Shown: positions 46,001-54,682 of the stretch, piece after piece | Position numbering within the stretch: the first letter of the stretch is position 1 | Layout: each line of letters opens with the position of its first letter | Origin: Mesorhizobium sp. | GTDB lineage: Bacteria > Pseudomonadota > Alphaproteobacteria > Rhizobiales > Rhizobiaceae | DNA length: 64,000 nucleotides | Direction of reading: 5' to 3' | Assembly (NCBI GenBank): GCA_004020875.1 | Contig: SAPZ01000009.1 | Span: 186,001 to 250,000 of the forward strand | Translations under genes and position numbers: made by a program | The notes under the pieces: model-generated | Told to the model about the DNA's origin: nothing | Databases searched by the model: none | What the model saw: the letters and a program-made list of their open reading frames with translations, nothing else

Positions 46001-46933
46001 CCCGAGATCGACCGAAGCCTTGCCGTCGGCGGTGTAGGGATTGTCGAGCGGTCCGGTCTCGAAGCGGAACGCGTCGACATTGAGCTTCTGGTGGTCTAGC
46101 GCGAACTTGCCGTTCAGCCGGAAGCCCGGATCGGGCTTGCCGGTGCTGATCTTGACCGGCTCCCCGTCCGTGCCGCGCAGCTCCGCCGAGTTCTTGTCCG
46201 CGCCCGAAATCTTGAACTGGCCGGAATAGACCGCCGCACCCTTGACGATGCCGGCATTGCCGTCGGTCTCGATGACCAGCGGATAGGCACCGGGATCGGC
46301 CTTCAGCCTGAGCCGCATCTGCCCGTCCGGTTCCACCTTGCCGGTCGAAGCCGAGACATCGGTGCGGAGACCATCGAAGCGCAATGTGCCGTCCATCCGC
46401 CATGGGCCGGTGAGCGCCTTGGCCGAGATCGTCGAGTTGATCTCGGAAACCAGATGGCTGCGACCTCCGGCGGCATGGCGCAACTCGATCTGCCCCTCGG
46501 TCACCGACAGCTTCTCGATGGCGATCTGGCCGGGGTTGAAGGGTGTCGACGGCCGGAGCGTCCAGTCGACGGTGCCGTCACCGGCGACATTGATGATGGC
46601 CTTCGGATGGACCAGCCGCATGTCGAAGATCAGCACTTCGCCGCGCAGGAAGGGCGCAAGCTCCGCATCCATGGAAAAGGTCTCGACCGTCATAGCCGGC
46701 TGGCCTTCAGGTCCGCCCGCGACCTCGACATTGGAGAAAGTCACCGACGGAAACGGCAACAGCCGCGCGGTGGCATCGCCCTTCACCGTCACCTTGCGGC
46801 CGAGGATGGCGCTCGCCTCGCGCTCGAAATCACCCCGGTAACCCGTCCAGTCGATGAAATACGGCACCACCAGCGCCGCGCACAGCACCAGCACGAACAG
46901 GCCACCGAAGATCACGAACAGGCGGGCGAGCAT
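43010..46933 (-). CDS. Giant AsmA-like envelope protein with TolA-like charged tail
   Basis: The 1307-residue protein begins with a membrane anchor (LFVIFGGLFVLVLCAALVVPYFIDW) and the AsmA signature YRGDFEREASAILGRKVTVKGD. The rest is a long beta-rich periplasmic repeat region as in AsmA/YhdP proteins, which bridge the membranes and move phospholipids. The last 200 or so residues switch to an Ala-Glu-Lys-Arg helix (AEAEARARAEAQAQAE type) and end with KANPFTIDNLLKSLDGG. That helix resembles TolA domain II. ATG 46933 is clear. Alone between a MarR and a DyP gene. Confidence 0.9.
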   Translation of the reverse strand: MLARLFVIFGGLFVLVLCAALVVPYFIDWTGYRGDFEREASAILGRKVTVKGDATARLLPFPSVTFSNVEVAGGPEGQPAMTVETFSMDAELAPFLRGEVLIFDMRLVHPKAIINVAGDGTVDWTLRPSTPFNPGQIAIEKLSVTEGQIELRHAAGGRSHLVSEINSTISAKALTGPWRMDGTLRFDGLRTDVSASTGKVEPDGQMRLRLKADPGAYPLVIETDGNAGIVKGAAVYSGQFKISGADKNSAELRGTDGEPVKISTGKPDPGFRLNGKFALDHQKLNVDAFRFETGPLDNPYTADGKASVDLGLKPHFAVEASGAQVQFDEAVGGASGSGFTLDQRIAAFEQTLQHMPKPTIPGTLEVRLPAVVAGDTTVRDVRLSAEPVEGGWSVKSLAATLPGRTTLEADGMLSVEDHFGFTGSLLLAVAQPSGFAAWLSKDVDEAIRRLPAAGFKAKVDLSENRQSFSDLELILGKARFSGSIDSSQPDGARPSVLMRLTGGEMDLDGLAAFASIFISDKGANRFSDRDLDFQIKAGPVSAVGLRADTVDTALRLREGLLEIDRLSIGGLAGASISATGRVKDFPQSPTGKLNASVVAVDLKPLIDVAAEHYPDNAMLKGLASRAAAYPELFQDARIDLLTSAAENGDGTTGLALSAQGKAGGSAFSASLSGKGSADKLSEAPVSITFNARNDNATTLLALYGLPALPLGMLGHANTDVSAKGSIAGGLATNFNLTADDFRASFDGTVADTAQGATAKGKVNLDAADIEPWLMTTGVGLPGMGTGTSMSLAADADFGNGLLVLSGLTGSIDKAALSGDINIDAKDGLPHLAGALALDGLDLDPLAVSLFGDQSFAPPKGGWPTTPFSQKSTLPFNADLDLNTSALTVGPFATAHDAAFSLKLDHEGIHVSDLKAKLYGGDLTGLFELKNTEGTGLFSGQMRLAGSDLSAVLPGAGIGGSGDLSAALSTSGKSVDAMIAALSGSGTAALKGLKVDGINPDGFAAIIAKADAIGRDIDTAKTAEFAPQIAGEGSFVAGDADVAFTVANGTVRAPPISLDNPGATLSADVAADLNTSTVTAKGTLTYRPGDESLVGSEPALNFSLAGPLGATVLQFDSGPLAQFLTQRALEKEQQRVEAMQAALLEKQRLRREVRYYAALQMERDKAAEELRRQEEEARQKAEAEARARAEAQAQAEAEAKAKADEEARAKAEADAKAQAEADAKAQADAQARAEAEQRAADVAAKAQAEADRKKAEQAKLEAARRAAEQAPKTDQSLPGVNDGSTPAPAKPKANPFTIDNLLKSLDGG

Positions 46934-47128
46934 CTGTTTCCCGGGTTGAAAGTCTGCCGCACTCTACCCGCATCCGCGTGTCGATAAAGAGGCAATTCGG
47001 CGCCCGGCGGCCGCCAACCTCTCCAGTTGCGCGATCGCTCGCCGTCGGGATATCTCTTTTGCCCATCCCTGCCCTTCCGGCCATGTCCTTGGCCGCGATA
47101 GATCTGAACCCAACACGGAGCGTTCCCG

Positions 47129-48097
47129 ATGTCAGGCAAGAACTGGGATAGAGTGCCAATCGACGCGCAGAGCGTCGACGCTCCGCTGTCGACGGCCGCG
47201 ATTTTCCTTGTTGTCACGGTCGGCAGCGACCAGGCCGCGCTTTCGACCGCCACCTCGGTGCTGGGCGAGCTCGACGATCTCGTCAAGAATGTCGGCTTCC
47301 GCGACCTGTCGGGCCGGCTGTCCTGCATCGCCGGCATCGGCGCCGGGCTCTGGAACCGCCTGTCGCCCGACCGGCGGCCGCGCGAGCTGAAACCCTTCGC
47401 GCCGATCGAGGGAGCGGCGCATTCGGCGCCCTCGACCCCGGGCGATCTGCTTTTCCACATCCGTGCCGAGCGGCCGGATATGTGCTTCGAGCTCGAGCGC
47501 ATCCTGCTGGACGCCCTTGGCCGCAGCGTGACCGTCGTCGACGAGGTCTCCGGTTTCCGTTATTTCGACGCGCGCGACCTGCTCGGCTTCGTCGACGGCA
47601 CCGCCAACCCGACCGGTCTCGACCTGCCCACCTCCGCCTTGGTCGGCGACGAGGACGACGACTTTGCCGGCGGCAGCTACGTCGTCGTGCAGAAATACCT
47701 GCACGACATGGCCGCCTGGAGAGAAACGCCGACGCATGTCCAGGAAGAGATCATCGGTCGCACCAAGATCGACAACATCGAGATCGATGACGACCACAAG
47801 CCGCGCAAGTCGCACAAGTCGCTGGCCAGCATCGAGGACGACGCCGGCAACGAATACGACATTTTGCGCGACAACATGCCGTTCGGCCGCCCGGGGCAGA
47901 ACGAGTTCGGCACCTATTTCATCGGCTATACGCGCTATCTGTGGGTGATCGAAAAGATGCTGCAGCGCATGTATGTCGGCGAGCCACCCGGCGCCTATGA
48001 CCGGCTGCTCGACTTCTCCACCCCGCACACCGGCACGACCTTCTTCGCGCCGACGCGGCCCATGCTGCAGAAGCTGGTCGAAGGCGCGGTGGAATAG
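47129..48097 (+). CDS. Dye-decolorizing (DyP-type) peroxidase
   Basis: The 322-residue haem peroxidase has the family motif GFVDGTANP, with catalytic Asp156, and GGSYVVVQKYLHDM after it. A His in PRKSHKSLAS is the likely proximal ligand, and a C-terminal segment NEFGTYFIGYTRYLWVIEKML closes the haem pocket. No Tat signal is present, so it is probably cytoplasmic or loaded into an encapsulin, but no encapsulin gene is adjacent. It is of the compact YfeX/TyrA-like class. Substrates are unknown. Confidence 0.93.
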   Translation: MSGKNWDRVPIDAQSVDAPLSTAAIFLVVTVGSDQAALSTATSVLGELDDLVKNVGFRDLSGRLSCIAGIGAGLWNRLSPDRRPRELKPFAPIEGAAHSAPSTPGDLLFHIRAERPDMCFELERILLDALGRSVTVVDEVSGFRYFDARDLLGFVDGTANPTGLDLPTSALVGDEDDDFAGGSYVVVQKYLHDMAAWRETPTHVQEEIIGRTKIDNIEIDDDHKPRKSHKSLASIEDDAGNEYDILRDNMPFGRPGQNEFGTYFIGYTRYLWVIEKMLQRMYVGEPPGAYDRLLDFSTPHTGTTFFAPTRPMLQKLVEGAVE

Positions 48098-48110
48098 ATC
48101 GGGCGACGCG

Positions 48111-49526
48111 TTACCCCGCCGCCGGCAGAATCTTGCCAGGGTTCATGATGTTCAGCGGGTCGAGCGCCTGCTTGATCGTGCGCATGACGTCGACGCCGTG
48201 GCCGAGCTCATGGCGCAGGAAGCCGACCTTGCCCTGGCCGATGCCGTGCTCGCCAGTGCAGGTGCCGTCCATCGCGATGGCACGCATGTTGAGCCTGGAG
48301 ACAAATTTTTCGGCAAGCGCGATCTCGGCCGGATTGTCCACATCCATCAGCACCAGCACATGGAAATTGCCATCGCCGGCATGGCCGACAATCGGCGCGA
48401 TAAGCCCCATCTCGGCGATGTCTGCCTCCGTTTCGGTGACGCATTCAGCAAGCCTGGAGATCGGCACGCAGACATCGGTCGACAGCCCCTTGGCGCCGGG
48501 GCGCAGCGTCAGCGACGACCAGTAGGCGTCGTGCCGCGCCTTCCAGAGCTTGGTCCGCTCCTCCGCGACGCTGGTCCACAGGAACGGCCCGCCGCCATTC
48601 TCCTCGGCGATCATGCCAAAAGTCTCGGCCTGTTCGGCCACGCCCACATCGCTGCCGTGAAACTCGACGAACAGGCACGGGCTCTCCGGATAGTCGAGCT
48701 TGGAATAGTTCTTCATCGCTCGCATCTGCAGCGCATTGACCAGCTCGATGCGCGCCACCGGTATGCCCATCTGGATGGTCGCGATCACCGTGTTGCAGGC
48801 GGCCTCCAGGCTGGGGAACGGGCACACACCGCCGGAGATCGCCTGCGGAATGCCCTGCAGCCTCAACGTCAGCGAGGTGATAATGCCGAGCGTGCCTTCC
48901 GAGCCGACCAAAAGCCGGGTCAGATCGTATCCGGCCGAGCTTTTCTTCGCCCGCTTGCCGGTCGTCACCCTCTCGCCGTCGGCCATGACGGCGGTCAGCG
49001 ACAGCACATTTTCCCGCATCGTGCCGTAGCGCACCGCGTTGGTGCCGGAAGCCCTGGTCGCCGCCATGCCGCCCAGCGAAGCATTGGCGCCCGGATCGAT
49101 CGGAAAGAACAGGCCGGTGTCGCGCAGATGCCTGTTGAGGTCCTCGCGCGTCACGCCGGGCTCGACTGTGCAGTCGAGATCCTGCGGATTGACGGCGAGG
49201 ATCCGGTTCATGCGCGAGGTGTCGATGGAAATGCCGCCGCCCGGCGCATTGGTGTGCCCCTCGAGCGAGGAGCCGACGCCGAAGGCGATCACCGGCACGC
49301 GGTGGGCAGCGCAGGCGCGCACGATCTCCTGGACCTCCTCGGTCGTATCGACGAAGGCGACGCCGTCCGGCGCCTGCGTCGGGATATAGGTGGTGGTGTG
49401 CGCATGCTGGCCGCGTATCGCCTCGCCGGTCTGGAAGCGCTCGCCGAAGCGCTGCTTGAGGATGCCGAGCACCGCGGCGATGCCTTCCTCGTTGCGGTCA
49501 ACAGGGTTGAGGTCGCTCAAAGCCAT
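48111..49526 (-). CDS. FAD-linked D-lactate/2-hydroxyacid dehydrogenase (GlcD-like)
   Basis: The 471-residue flavoprotein has a VAO-type FAD domain (VPVIAFGVGSSLEGHTNAPGGG, then DPGANASLGGMAATRASGTNAVRYG) and a C-terminal cap with GHAGDGNFHVLVLMD and GTCTGEHGIGQGK, the substrate and FAD contacts of D-lactate dehydrogenases and GlcD. ATG 49526 has GGAGG five bases upstream. There is no GlcE/GlcF partner, so it is likely a stand-alone D-lactate or D-2-hydroxyacid oxidising enzyme. It is convergent with the DyP gene, 13 bases apart. Confidence 0.92.
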   Translation of the reverse strand: MALSDLNPVDRNEEGIAAVLGILKQRFGERFQTGEAIRGQHAHTTTYIPTQAPDGVAFVDTTEEVQEIVRACAAHRVPVIAFGVGSSLEGHTNAPGGGISIDTSRMNRILAVNPQDLDCTVEPGVTREDLNRHLRDTGLFFPIDPGANASLGGMAATRASGTNAVRYGTMRENVLSLTAVMADGERVTTGKRAKKSSAGYDLTRLLVGSEGTLGIITSLTLRLQGIPQAISGGVCPFPSLEAACNTVIATIQMGIPVARIELVNALQMRAMKNYSKLDYPESPCLFVEFHGSDVGVAEQAETFGMIAEENGGGPFLWTSVAEERTKLWKARHDAYWSSLTLRPGAKGLSTDVCVPISRLAECVTETEADIAEMGLIAPIVGHAGDGNFHVLVLMDVDNPAEIALAEKFVSRLNMRAIAMDGTCTGEHGIGQGKVGFLRHELGHGVDVMRTIKQALDPLNIMNPGKILPAAG

Positions 49527-49586
49527 GAATTCCTCCGCGAATGGACCAGCGGCCACTCTTGTATGCAGCTATGGATGATGCCTAAA

Positions 49587-49630
49587 GCAATTCCAGGAAA
49601 AGTGTGAAGCGGTTTTCCGTCCGGAATTGC
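49587..49630. repeat. Dispersed intergenic hairpin repeat, copy 1
   Basis: GCAATTCC ... GGAATTGC (outer) and GGAAAA ... TTTTCC (inner) form nested inverted repeats around a GTGTGAAGCGG loop. A related copy lies at 57711-57754. Such elements are common between rhizobial genes; this one lies between the flavoprotein and thioesterase starts. Confidence 0.75.
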
Positions 49631-49691
49631 GCCAGAACAAAGAGAACCTCACCCACCCCGCCCTGTCCAGCGACGATCAAGGAAAACCACG

Positions 49692-50177
49692 ATGACCATC
49701 CCCGCCCCTTTCATTTCCGACCCGATGGGCATCGAGAAAAATTGGATCGACTATAACGGCCATCTCAATATGGCCTATTACAACGTGCTGTTCGATCGCT
49801 GTTCGGATGTCGCCTTCGAGATGATGGGCATGGGGCCGAACTACGCAAGGGATCGCCGCCTCACCATCTACACGGCGGAAGTCCATGTCTGCTATGTCCA
49901 GGAACTGCATCTCGACCACAAGGTGAAGGTCTCGTTCCAGCTCATCGACCACGACGAGAAGCGGCTCAGGGCTTATCAGGAAATCCGCCACGTCGACGGC
50001 TGGTTGGCGGCGACCTCCGAGCAGCTTGCGCTGCATGTCGACATGGCCGGGCCGCGGGTCGCCCCATTCCCTGCCGACGTGATGGCGAAGGTCGAAGCCA
50101 TGCGCACCGCCCACGCGAGCCTGCCAATGCCGGAGCGCGCCGGGCGCTCGATCGGCATCAAACGCAAGAGCGCTTGA
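49692..50177 (+). CDS. Hotdog-fold acyl-CoA thioesterase (4HBT type)
   Basis: The 161-residue protein has the 4-hydroxybenzoyl-CoA thioesterase motif WIDYNGHLNMAYYNVLFDRC with catalytic Asp19. The family includes betainyl-CoA thioesterases of carnitine degradation, with which the length and the VHVCYVQELHLDHKV segment agree, but no carnitine dehydrogenase is adjacent. It is divergent from the flavoprotein gene. Substrate not established. Confidence 0.85.
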   Translation: MTIPAPFISDPMGIEKNWIDYNGHLNMAYYNVLFDRCSDVAFEMMGMGPNYARDRRLTIYTAEVHVCYVQELHLDHKVKVSFQLIDHDEKRLRAYQEIRHVDGWLAATSEQLALHVDMAGPRVAPFPADVMAKVEAMRTAHASLPMPERAGRSIGIKRKSA

Positions 50178-50323
50178 AGCACCTCACCGCCGGCGTTAAC
50201 CTTACCAAGGTTTTAACGTGAACAAGTCGCTTGAGTCCGTTGAACGACTCAGTGACGCGTTTGAAAACCGCCGTACCGGGTTTGCGCGCGGGCGGCTGGC
50301 GGAATGCGGTGCGAGGACAGTGC

Positions 50324-50521
50324 ATGAAAACCGATATCAAGGTCGAGGTGGAGCGCTTGGCGGCCGATCCACGCATCACCGACTATGATTTCTGGCGATC
50401 GCTGAAGAACGTCAACAACGAGATCTTCCACATCGCCAACAACAACGAACCCATCCCGTTCGACATGATCCGCTGGCGCGCGATTCTGACTCAGGCGCGC
50501 ATGCGGCGCGGCCACGCCTGA
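50324..50521 (+). CDS. Small hypothetical protein, 65 residues
   Basis: MKTDIKVEVERLAADPRITDYDFWRSL begins the reading frame, with GAGGACA upstream of the ATG. The remainder is helical and ends basic (RAILTQARMRRGHA). No family is recognised. The frame has the typical GC-rich third-base pattern of its neighbours, which supports it as a real gene. It is in the same direction as the thioesterase, 146 bases away. Confidence 0.6.
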   Translation: MKTDIKVEVERLAADPRITDYDFWRSLKNVNNEIFHIANNNEPIPFDMIRWRAILTQARMRRGHA

Positions 50522-50549
50522 TTATCCCATCCGCCATCATCCCTGCCCG

Positions 50550-51026
50550 TCACTTCTGCCTGAACCCGCCCAGCGGCGAGCGCGGCTCGACCGGTGACGA
50601 CTGGATGATGGCCGTGTTGGTCATCGCGTACGGGATGATCCGGTCGATCACGCGCTCGAGCTCGCTGACCGAGCCGACATGGGCGAGCGCGATGAAACAG
50701 TCCTCGCCGGTCACGCGGTCGCATTGCGCGATTTCCGGCAGTTCGCGAATGATGTCCGTCACCACGGAAAGCTGTCCCGGCACCGGCCTGATCCTGAGCC
50801 ATGCCGACAGCTTCATGCCGAGAGCGGCCGGATTGATCCTGACCGTATAGGACTCGATCACGCCGTTCTCCTGCAGCTTGCGGAGGCGCTCCGCCACGCT
50901 TGGCGCCGACAGCCCGACCCCGCGCGCCAATTCCGCTGTGCTGATGCGAGCGTCCTTTTCCAGGAGCCGCAGGATCTTCAGGTCCACGGCATCCAGGTCA
51001 GCATTTTCGTTTCGAAGGTTTCTCAA
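50550..51026 (-). CDS. Lrp/AsnC family transcriptional regulator
   Basis: The 158-residue protein has an N-terminal helix-turn-helix (LDAVDLKILRLLEKDARISTAELARGVGLSAPSVAERLRKL, about residues 11-51) and a C-terminal RAM domain (GEDCFIALAHVGSVSELERVID) that binds amino acids and makes octamers. The start is a TTG at 51026; a GTG at residue 14 is another choice. It is divergent from an EamA exporter, so amino-acid-induced export is likely. Confidence 0.88.
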   Translation of the reverse strand: MRNLRNENADLDAVDLKILRLLEKDARISTAELARGVGLSAPSVAERLRKLQENGVIESYTVRINPAALGMKLSAWLRIRPVPGQLSVVTDIIRELPEIAQCDRVTGEDCFIALAHVGSVSELERVIDRIIPYAMTNTAIIQSSPVEPRSPLGGFRQK

Positions 51027-51087
51027 CTTTTCTCTCTTTTATCGGAAGCCAGAAGGACGAATGACACGCCGATCACACCTATAAGCC

Positions 51088-52044
51088 ATGCATTTCGCCT
51101 GTGATAATGCGCTCATGACCCGCCAAACGCAAACTCGAGCCGCAAACCGGGCCGTCGGCAGGGCCGACGCCACCCATCCTGTCCTTACCGGCCCTGCCCT
51201 CGGCGGATTAGCCAATGCGCTGCCGCCGCATGTCTGGTTCTGCGTCAGCGCCGTGTTTCATTATCTCGGACCGGCTTTCGCGGTGCTGCTTTTCGACCAG
51301 GTCGGTGTGCTCGGCATGGCCTGGCTGCGCATCGCCACTGCGGCTCTCATCTTCGCCCCTTTGACCACGCCTTGGCGCATCTTCGCGCGCGCCGCCCGCG
51401 CTCAGCGACTGGTATTGCTGGCCTTCGGCGCCTGCCTCGCGGTGATGAACTGCTCGTTCTACCTGGCGCTTGAGCGCCTGCCGATCTCGCTGGTGGCGGC
51501 GATCGAGTTCGTCGGCACGATCGGGGTCGCGCTGGTCGGCCTGCGCAGCCTGCGCAACTTTGCGGCGCTGGCTGTCGCAGTCATCGGCACCTTGCTGCTC
51601 ATTGACGTCAAATGGTCAAGCGATCCGCTCGGCGTGTTCTGGGCCTTTCTCAACGGCGCTCTCTTCGTCGGCTACATCGTGATCGGCCATCGCGTCGCCC
51701 AGGCAGGCTACGGCATCGCCGGCCTGGGCGCCGCCATGGCAATCGCATTCGTCATCGTGTTCCCGATCGGCTTCCGCGAGGCGCTGCCCGCCTTCTCGTC
51801 GCCGCAACTGTTTGTCGCTGCGATCGGCGTGGGCATCTGCTCCTCCGTCATCCCCTATATCTGCGACCAGCTCGCCATGGCGAGGCTGCCGCGCGCGAGC
51901 TTCGCGCTGATGCTCTCGCTCCTGCCGCTCACGGCGACACTCATCGGCATCGTCGTGTTGCGCCAGATGCCAGGCATTCCCGGCTGCCTTGGTATCGCAA
52001 TGGTGATCGCAGGCGTGGCGATGCACAAGCCGATGCCGCAATAG
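51088..52044 (+). CDS. EamA/RhtA-type amino-acid or metabolite exporter
   Basis: The 318-residue protein has ten predicted membrane helices in two EamA repeats and the RhtA-like opening LPPHVWFCVSAVFHYLGPAFAVLLFDQVG. SFYLALERLPISLVAAIEFVG is the family signature between helices. RhtA exports threonine and homoserine in E. coli. Starts at 51088 or 51115 are both possible, neither with a good ribosome site. The divergent Lrp gene is its probable regulator. Confidence 0.87.
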   Translation: MHFACDNALMTRQTQTRAANRAVGRADATHPVLTGPALGGLANALPPHVWFCVSAVFHYLGPAFAVLLFDQVGVLGMAWLRIATAALIFAPLTTPWRIFARAARAQRLVLLAFGACLAVMNCSFYLALERLPISLVAAIEFVGTIGVALVGLRSLRNFAALAVAVIGTLLLIDVKWSSDPLGVFWAFLNGALFVGYIVIGHRVAQAGYGIAGLGAAMAIAFVIVFPIGFREALPAFSSPQLFVAAIGVGICSSVIPYICDQLAMARLPRASFALMLSLLPLTATLIGIVVLRQMPGIPGCLGIAMVIAGVAMHKPMPQ

Positions 52045-52130
52045 TTTAGAAAACAATTGCGGCTCAGAAACTTACGTAAACAACGTTTTTGTTCCTTCAC
52101 TTTTCCCCCCGAGGCAACAAAACCCGGGAT

Positions 52131-52156
52131 TGAACCAATTCCAAGCCTGCGCCGTT
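52131..52156 (+). promoter_or_regulatory. EcfG-like (general stress) promoter of the LOV kinase operon
   Basis: TGAAC (52131-52135), 17 bases, CGTT (52153-52156) matches the alphaproteobacterial EcfG consensus GGAAC-N16/17-CGTT except for the first base. The spacing and the distance of 31 bases to the ATG are right. Confidence 0.55.
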
Positions 52157-52187
52157 GTCGCGGCGAATATTGGCTTGGAGTTGAGAA

Positions 52188-53327
52188 ATGGACGGAAAAC
52201 GTACGAGAGAGGCGCCAGACGCCTGGCACATGACAGATGATCTTCATGCCGAACAGGGCAAAGGCGATCCCTTTGCCGCAGCCATCCGGGCCACGCGCAT
52301 GTCGATGATCATCACCGATCCGCGCAAGCCGGACAATCCAATCGTGTTCGCCAACGACTCTTTCCTGAGACTGACTGGCTACACACGCGAAGAGGTCATC
52401 GGCAGAAATTGCCGCTTTCTTCAAGGCCCTGACACGGATGCCGCCGCGGTCGCCGAAGTCCGCGCTGCCGTTGCCGATGGCAACGATATCAGCATCGATC
52501 TTTTGAACTACCGAAAGGATGGTTCCACCTTCTGGAACGCGCTCTATGTCAGCCCTGTCTCCAACGACAAGGGCGAGCTTCTGTTCTTCTTTGCGTCGCA
52601 GCTGGACGTGTCAGATCGTAAGCGGTCGGAGCAGCAGATCACGGCAGACAAGGAGCGCGTTGAAGAGGCTGTCAAAGAGCGCACGAGGGAACTCGAAGCT
52701 GCGCTCGAAACGCAGACTGCGCTGCTGCACGAGGTCGATCATCGTGTGAAGAACAACCTGCAGATGATCTCATCGCTGATCCTGATGCAAAGCCGCACCA
52801 TCCGCGACGAAGCGGTAAAAAGCTCCCTGAGGACAATGTTGGAGCGCATCGAGGCGCTGAGCACCGTCCATCGGAGGCTCTACCAGTCCAAGGATGTCAG
52901 CAAGTTCGACATTTCCGATTTTGCCAGGGATCTCGTCTCGGATTTGCTCACCGCATCCGGCCGCCCCCAGATCAGATCGAAACTAGACCTGGAGCCGATC
53001 ATCGTCCCGGCCGACAAAGCTACGCCGGTGGCGCTGATCGTCAACGAACTCGTCACCAACGCCCTCAAGCACGCCTTCAAGGACGAGGCGGTGCCCGGCA
53101 GCATCGGCGTCAGGATGAGCCAACCCGACGGGCACCTGATCATTGAAGTTTCCGACGACGGTGTCGGCATGGACGGCGAGGCCAGCGACGGCACCTTCGG
53201 CATGCGCCTTATCCGGCAACTCGGGCGGCAACTTCGCGCCGATGTCGAATGGCGGAACACAAGTCCGGGTACGCAAGTTGTTGTAAAAATGCCGAACGGG
53301 CCTCAGCATAAAGGGGACGTGTCATGA
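52188..53327 (+). CDS. LOV-domain sensor histidine kinase (blue-light receptor, HWE/HisKA_2 type)
   Basis: The 379-residue protein has a LOV domain at about residues 25-145 with [13 protein letters not shown], where Cys75 forms the light-driven bond to flavin. It is followed by a coiled coil and a kinase of the HisKA_2/HWE type, with phospho-acceptor His185 in [13 protein letters not shown] and ATP-binding motifs [12 protein letters not shown] and DDGVGM. No transmembrane part is present, so it is cytoplasmic. GGAG precedes the ATG by seven bases. The stop overlaps the response-regulator start (ATGA). Caulobacter LovK and Brucella LOV-HK are the nearest known parallels. Confidence 0.95.
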   Translation: MDGKRTREAPDAWHMTDDLHAEQGKGDPFAAAIRATRMSMIITDPRKPDNPIVFANDSFLRLTGYTREEVIGRNCRFLQGPDTDAAAVAEVRAAVADGNDISIDLLNYRKDGSTFWNALYVSPVSNDKGELLFFFASQLDVSDRKRSEQQITADKERVEEAVKERTRELEAALETQTALLHEVDHRVKNNLQMISSLILMQSRTIRDEAVKSSLRTMLERIEALSTVHRRLYQSKDVSKFDISDFARDLVSDLLTASGRPQIRSKLDLEPIIVPADKATPVALIVNELVTNALKHAFKDEAVPGSIGVRMSQPDGHLIIEVSDDGVGMDGEASDGTFGMRLIRQLGRQLRADVEWRNTSPGTQVVVKMPNGPQHKGDVS

Positions 53328-53773
53328 CCGAACCGCTGAACGTGCTGATCGTCGAAGACGAAGCTCTTCTGGCGATGGAACTGGAAAGCCTCATCGAGGA
53401 AGCTGGCCATAGCGTCGTGGGCTGGGCGATGTCGTCGGACGAAGCGAAAGCGATGGTCGATACCAGCAAAGCCGACATTGCTTTTGTCGATGTCCATCTT
53501 TCGGATGGCCCGACGGGCCTTGACGTGGCCGAGCATATTCAGCGATCGGGCCAGCCCATGGTCGTGTTCATGACAGCAAACCCGAAGCGCATCCCCGAGA
53601 ACTTCGTCGGGGCTGTAGGCGTCATTGCGAAGCCGTATACGATGAACGGCGTGAGGTCGGCCCTGCGCTATTTGCAGGAAGGCGTGCGGCGCCCGCCTCC
53701 CGTCTCGGTACTACCGGCAGGTTTCACGCTCGCGCCCGACTTTCTGGCCGTGTGGGCGCCTTCGATTCCCTGA
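53324..53773 (+). CDS. Receiver-domain response regulator, partner of the LOV kinase
   Basis: The 149-residue protein is a receiver with acidic Glu11-Asp12, phospho-acceptor Asp56 in FVDVHLS and Lys in IAKPYTM. About 25 residues follow the receiver without an output domain. Stand-alone receivers paired with LOV kinases act as phosphate sinks or signal relays to PhyR (LovR type). It overlaps the kinase gene by four bases, so both are made together. Confidence 0.93.
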   Translation: MTEPLNVLIVEDEALLAMELESLIEEAGHSVVGWAMSSDEAKAMVDTSKADIAFVDVHLSDGPTGLDVAEHIQRSGQPMVVFMTANPKRIPENFVGAVGVIAKPYTMNGVRSALRYLQEGVRRPPPVSVLPAGFTLAPDFLAVWAPSIP

Positions 53774-53785
53774 GTCACACAGGCG

Positions 53786-54682
53786 TCAGGCAATTTTCTC
53801 TTTCAGAAACGCGATCGTCCGGCCCCAGGCGAGATCGGCGGCTTTCTTGTCATAGCGCGCGGCCGAGGTGTCGTTGTTGAAGGCGTGGTTGGCCCCCTCA
53901 TAGACATAGACCTTATATTCGACGTGCGCGGCGTCGAGCGCTTTTTTGTAGGCATCGATGCCCGCATTGGTCCGGCTGTCGAGACCGGCATAGTGAAGAA
54001 GCAGCGGTGCCTTGATCTTCGCAGCATCTTCCGCCGTGGGCTGCATTCCGTAATAGGCAACGCCGGCGCTGAGATCAGGCGCATGGACGGCAAGCTGGTT
54101 CACCGCGCCGCCGCCCCAGCAGAAGCCGACCGCACCGACCTTGCCGTTGCCGTCCTTGAGGCTCTTGAGATAGGCGACCGTCGCCACGCCGTCGGCCGCG
54201 ACCTGGGCAGGATCGAGCTTGGTGAACATGTCGCGCGCCTTGTCCTCGTCGGGCGGCGTGCCGCCAAGCGGCGAGAGGAAGTCCGGCGCGAGCGCCACGA
54301 ACCCTTCCAGAGCCACACGCCGGGCGACATCGCGGATATGCGGATTGAGGCCCCGGTTTTCATGGATGACGATGACGGTGCCGAGCTTGCCCGACTGATC
54401 GGCCGGCTTGACCAGATAGGCTTTCATCTCGCCGCTCGAGCCGGGGTAGGCAATGTCCTGGCCCTTCACGCGGCTGTCGTCTTCGGCAACGATCGCCGCC
54501 TTGGCGGAATTGGCCGCCAGCATCGGCGCGATCGCGGCGGCCGCGGCGCCTGAGCCTGCCAGCCTTGTCAATTGCTCCACGAAGCGGCGCCGGTCGAGTG
54601 TCAGATGTGTGTACTCGTCATAGACATCGATCATCGCCTGCGTGATGATGCTCCGGGTGGACCTGGCGACGGGTTCGTTCAT
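53786..54682 (-). CDS. Dienelactone hydrolase-like protein, probably Tat-exported
   Basis: The 298-residue protein has the alpha/beta hydrolase core of dienelactone hydrolases: nucleophile Cys188 in GFCWGGG and His in YEGANHAFNND near the end, with an Asp in GLDSRTNAG. The N-terminus has 28 residues and then DRRRFVEQLTRLAGSGAAAAAIAP, a Tat-like twin-arginine signal ending around SAKA. Such long front pieces are seen in periplasmic members. ATG 54682 is chosen from the frame. Reaction unknown. Confidence 0.87.
   Translation of the reverse strand: MNEPVARSTRSIITQAMIDVYDEYTHLTLDRRRFVEQLTRLAGSGAAAAAIAPMLAANSAKAAIVAEDDSRVKGQDIAYPGSSGEMKAYLVKPADQSGKLGTVIVIHENRGLNPHIRDVARRVALEGFVALAPDFLSPLGGTPPDEDKARDMFTKLDPAQVAADGVATVAYLKSLKDGNGKVGAVGFCWGGGAVNQLAVHAPDLSAGVAYYGMQPTAEDAAKIKAPLLLHYAGLDSRTNAGIDAYKKALDAAHVEYKVYVYEGANHAFNNDTSAARYDKKAADLAWGRTIAFLKEKIA

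Noticed and set aside
44412..46403. A 663-residue second minus-strand frame within the AsmA-like gene
   Set aside because: It is the same strand in another frame with Arg-rich composition, a shadow of the AsmA-like frame.
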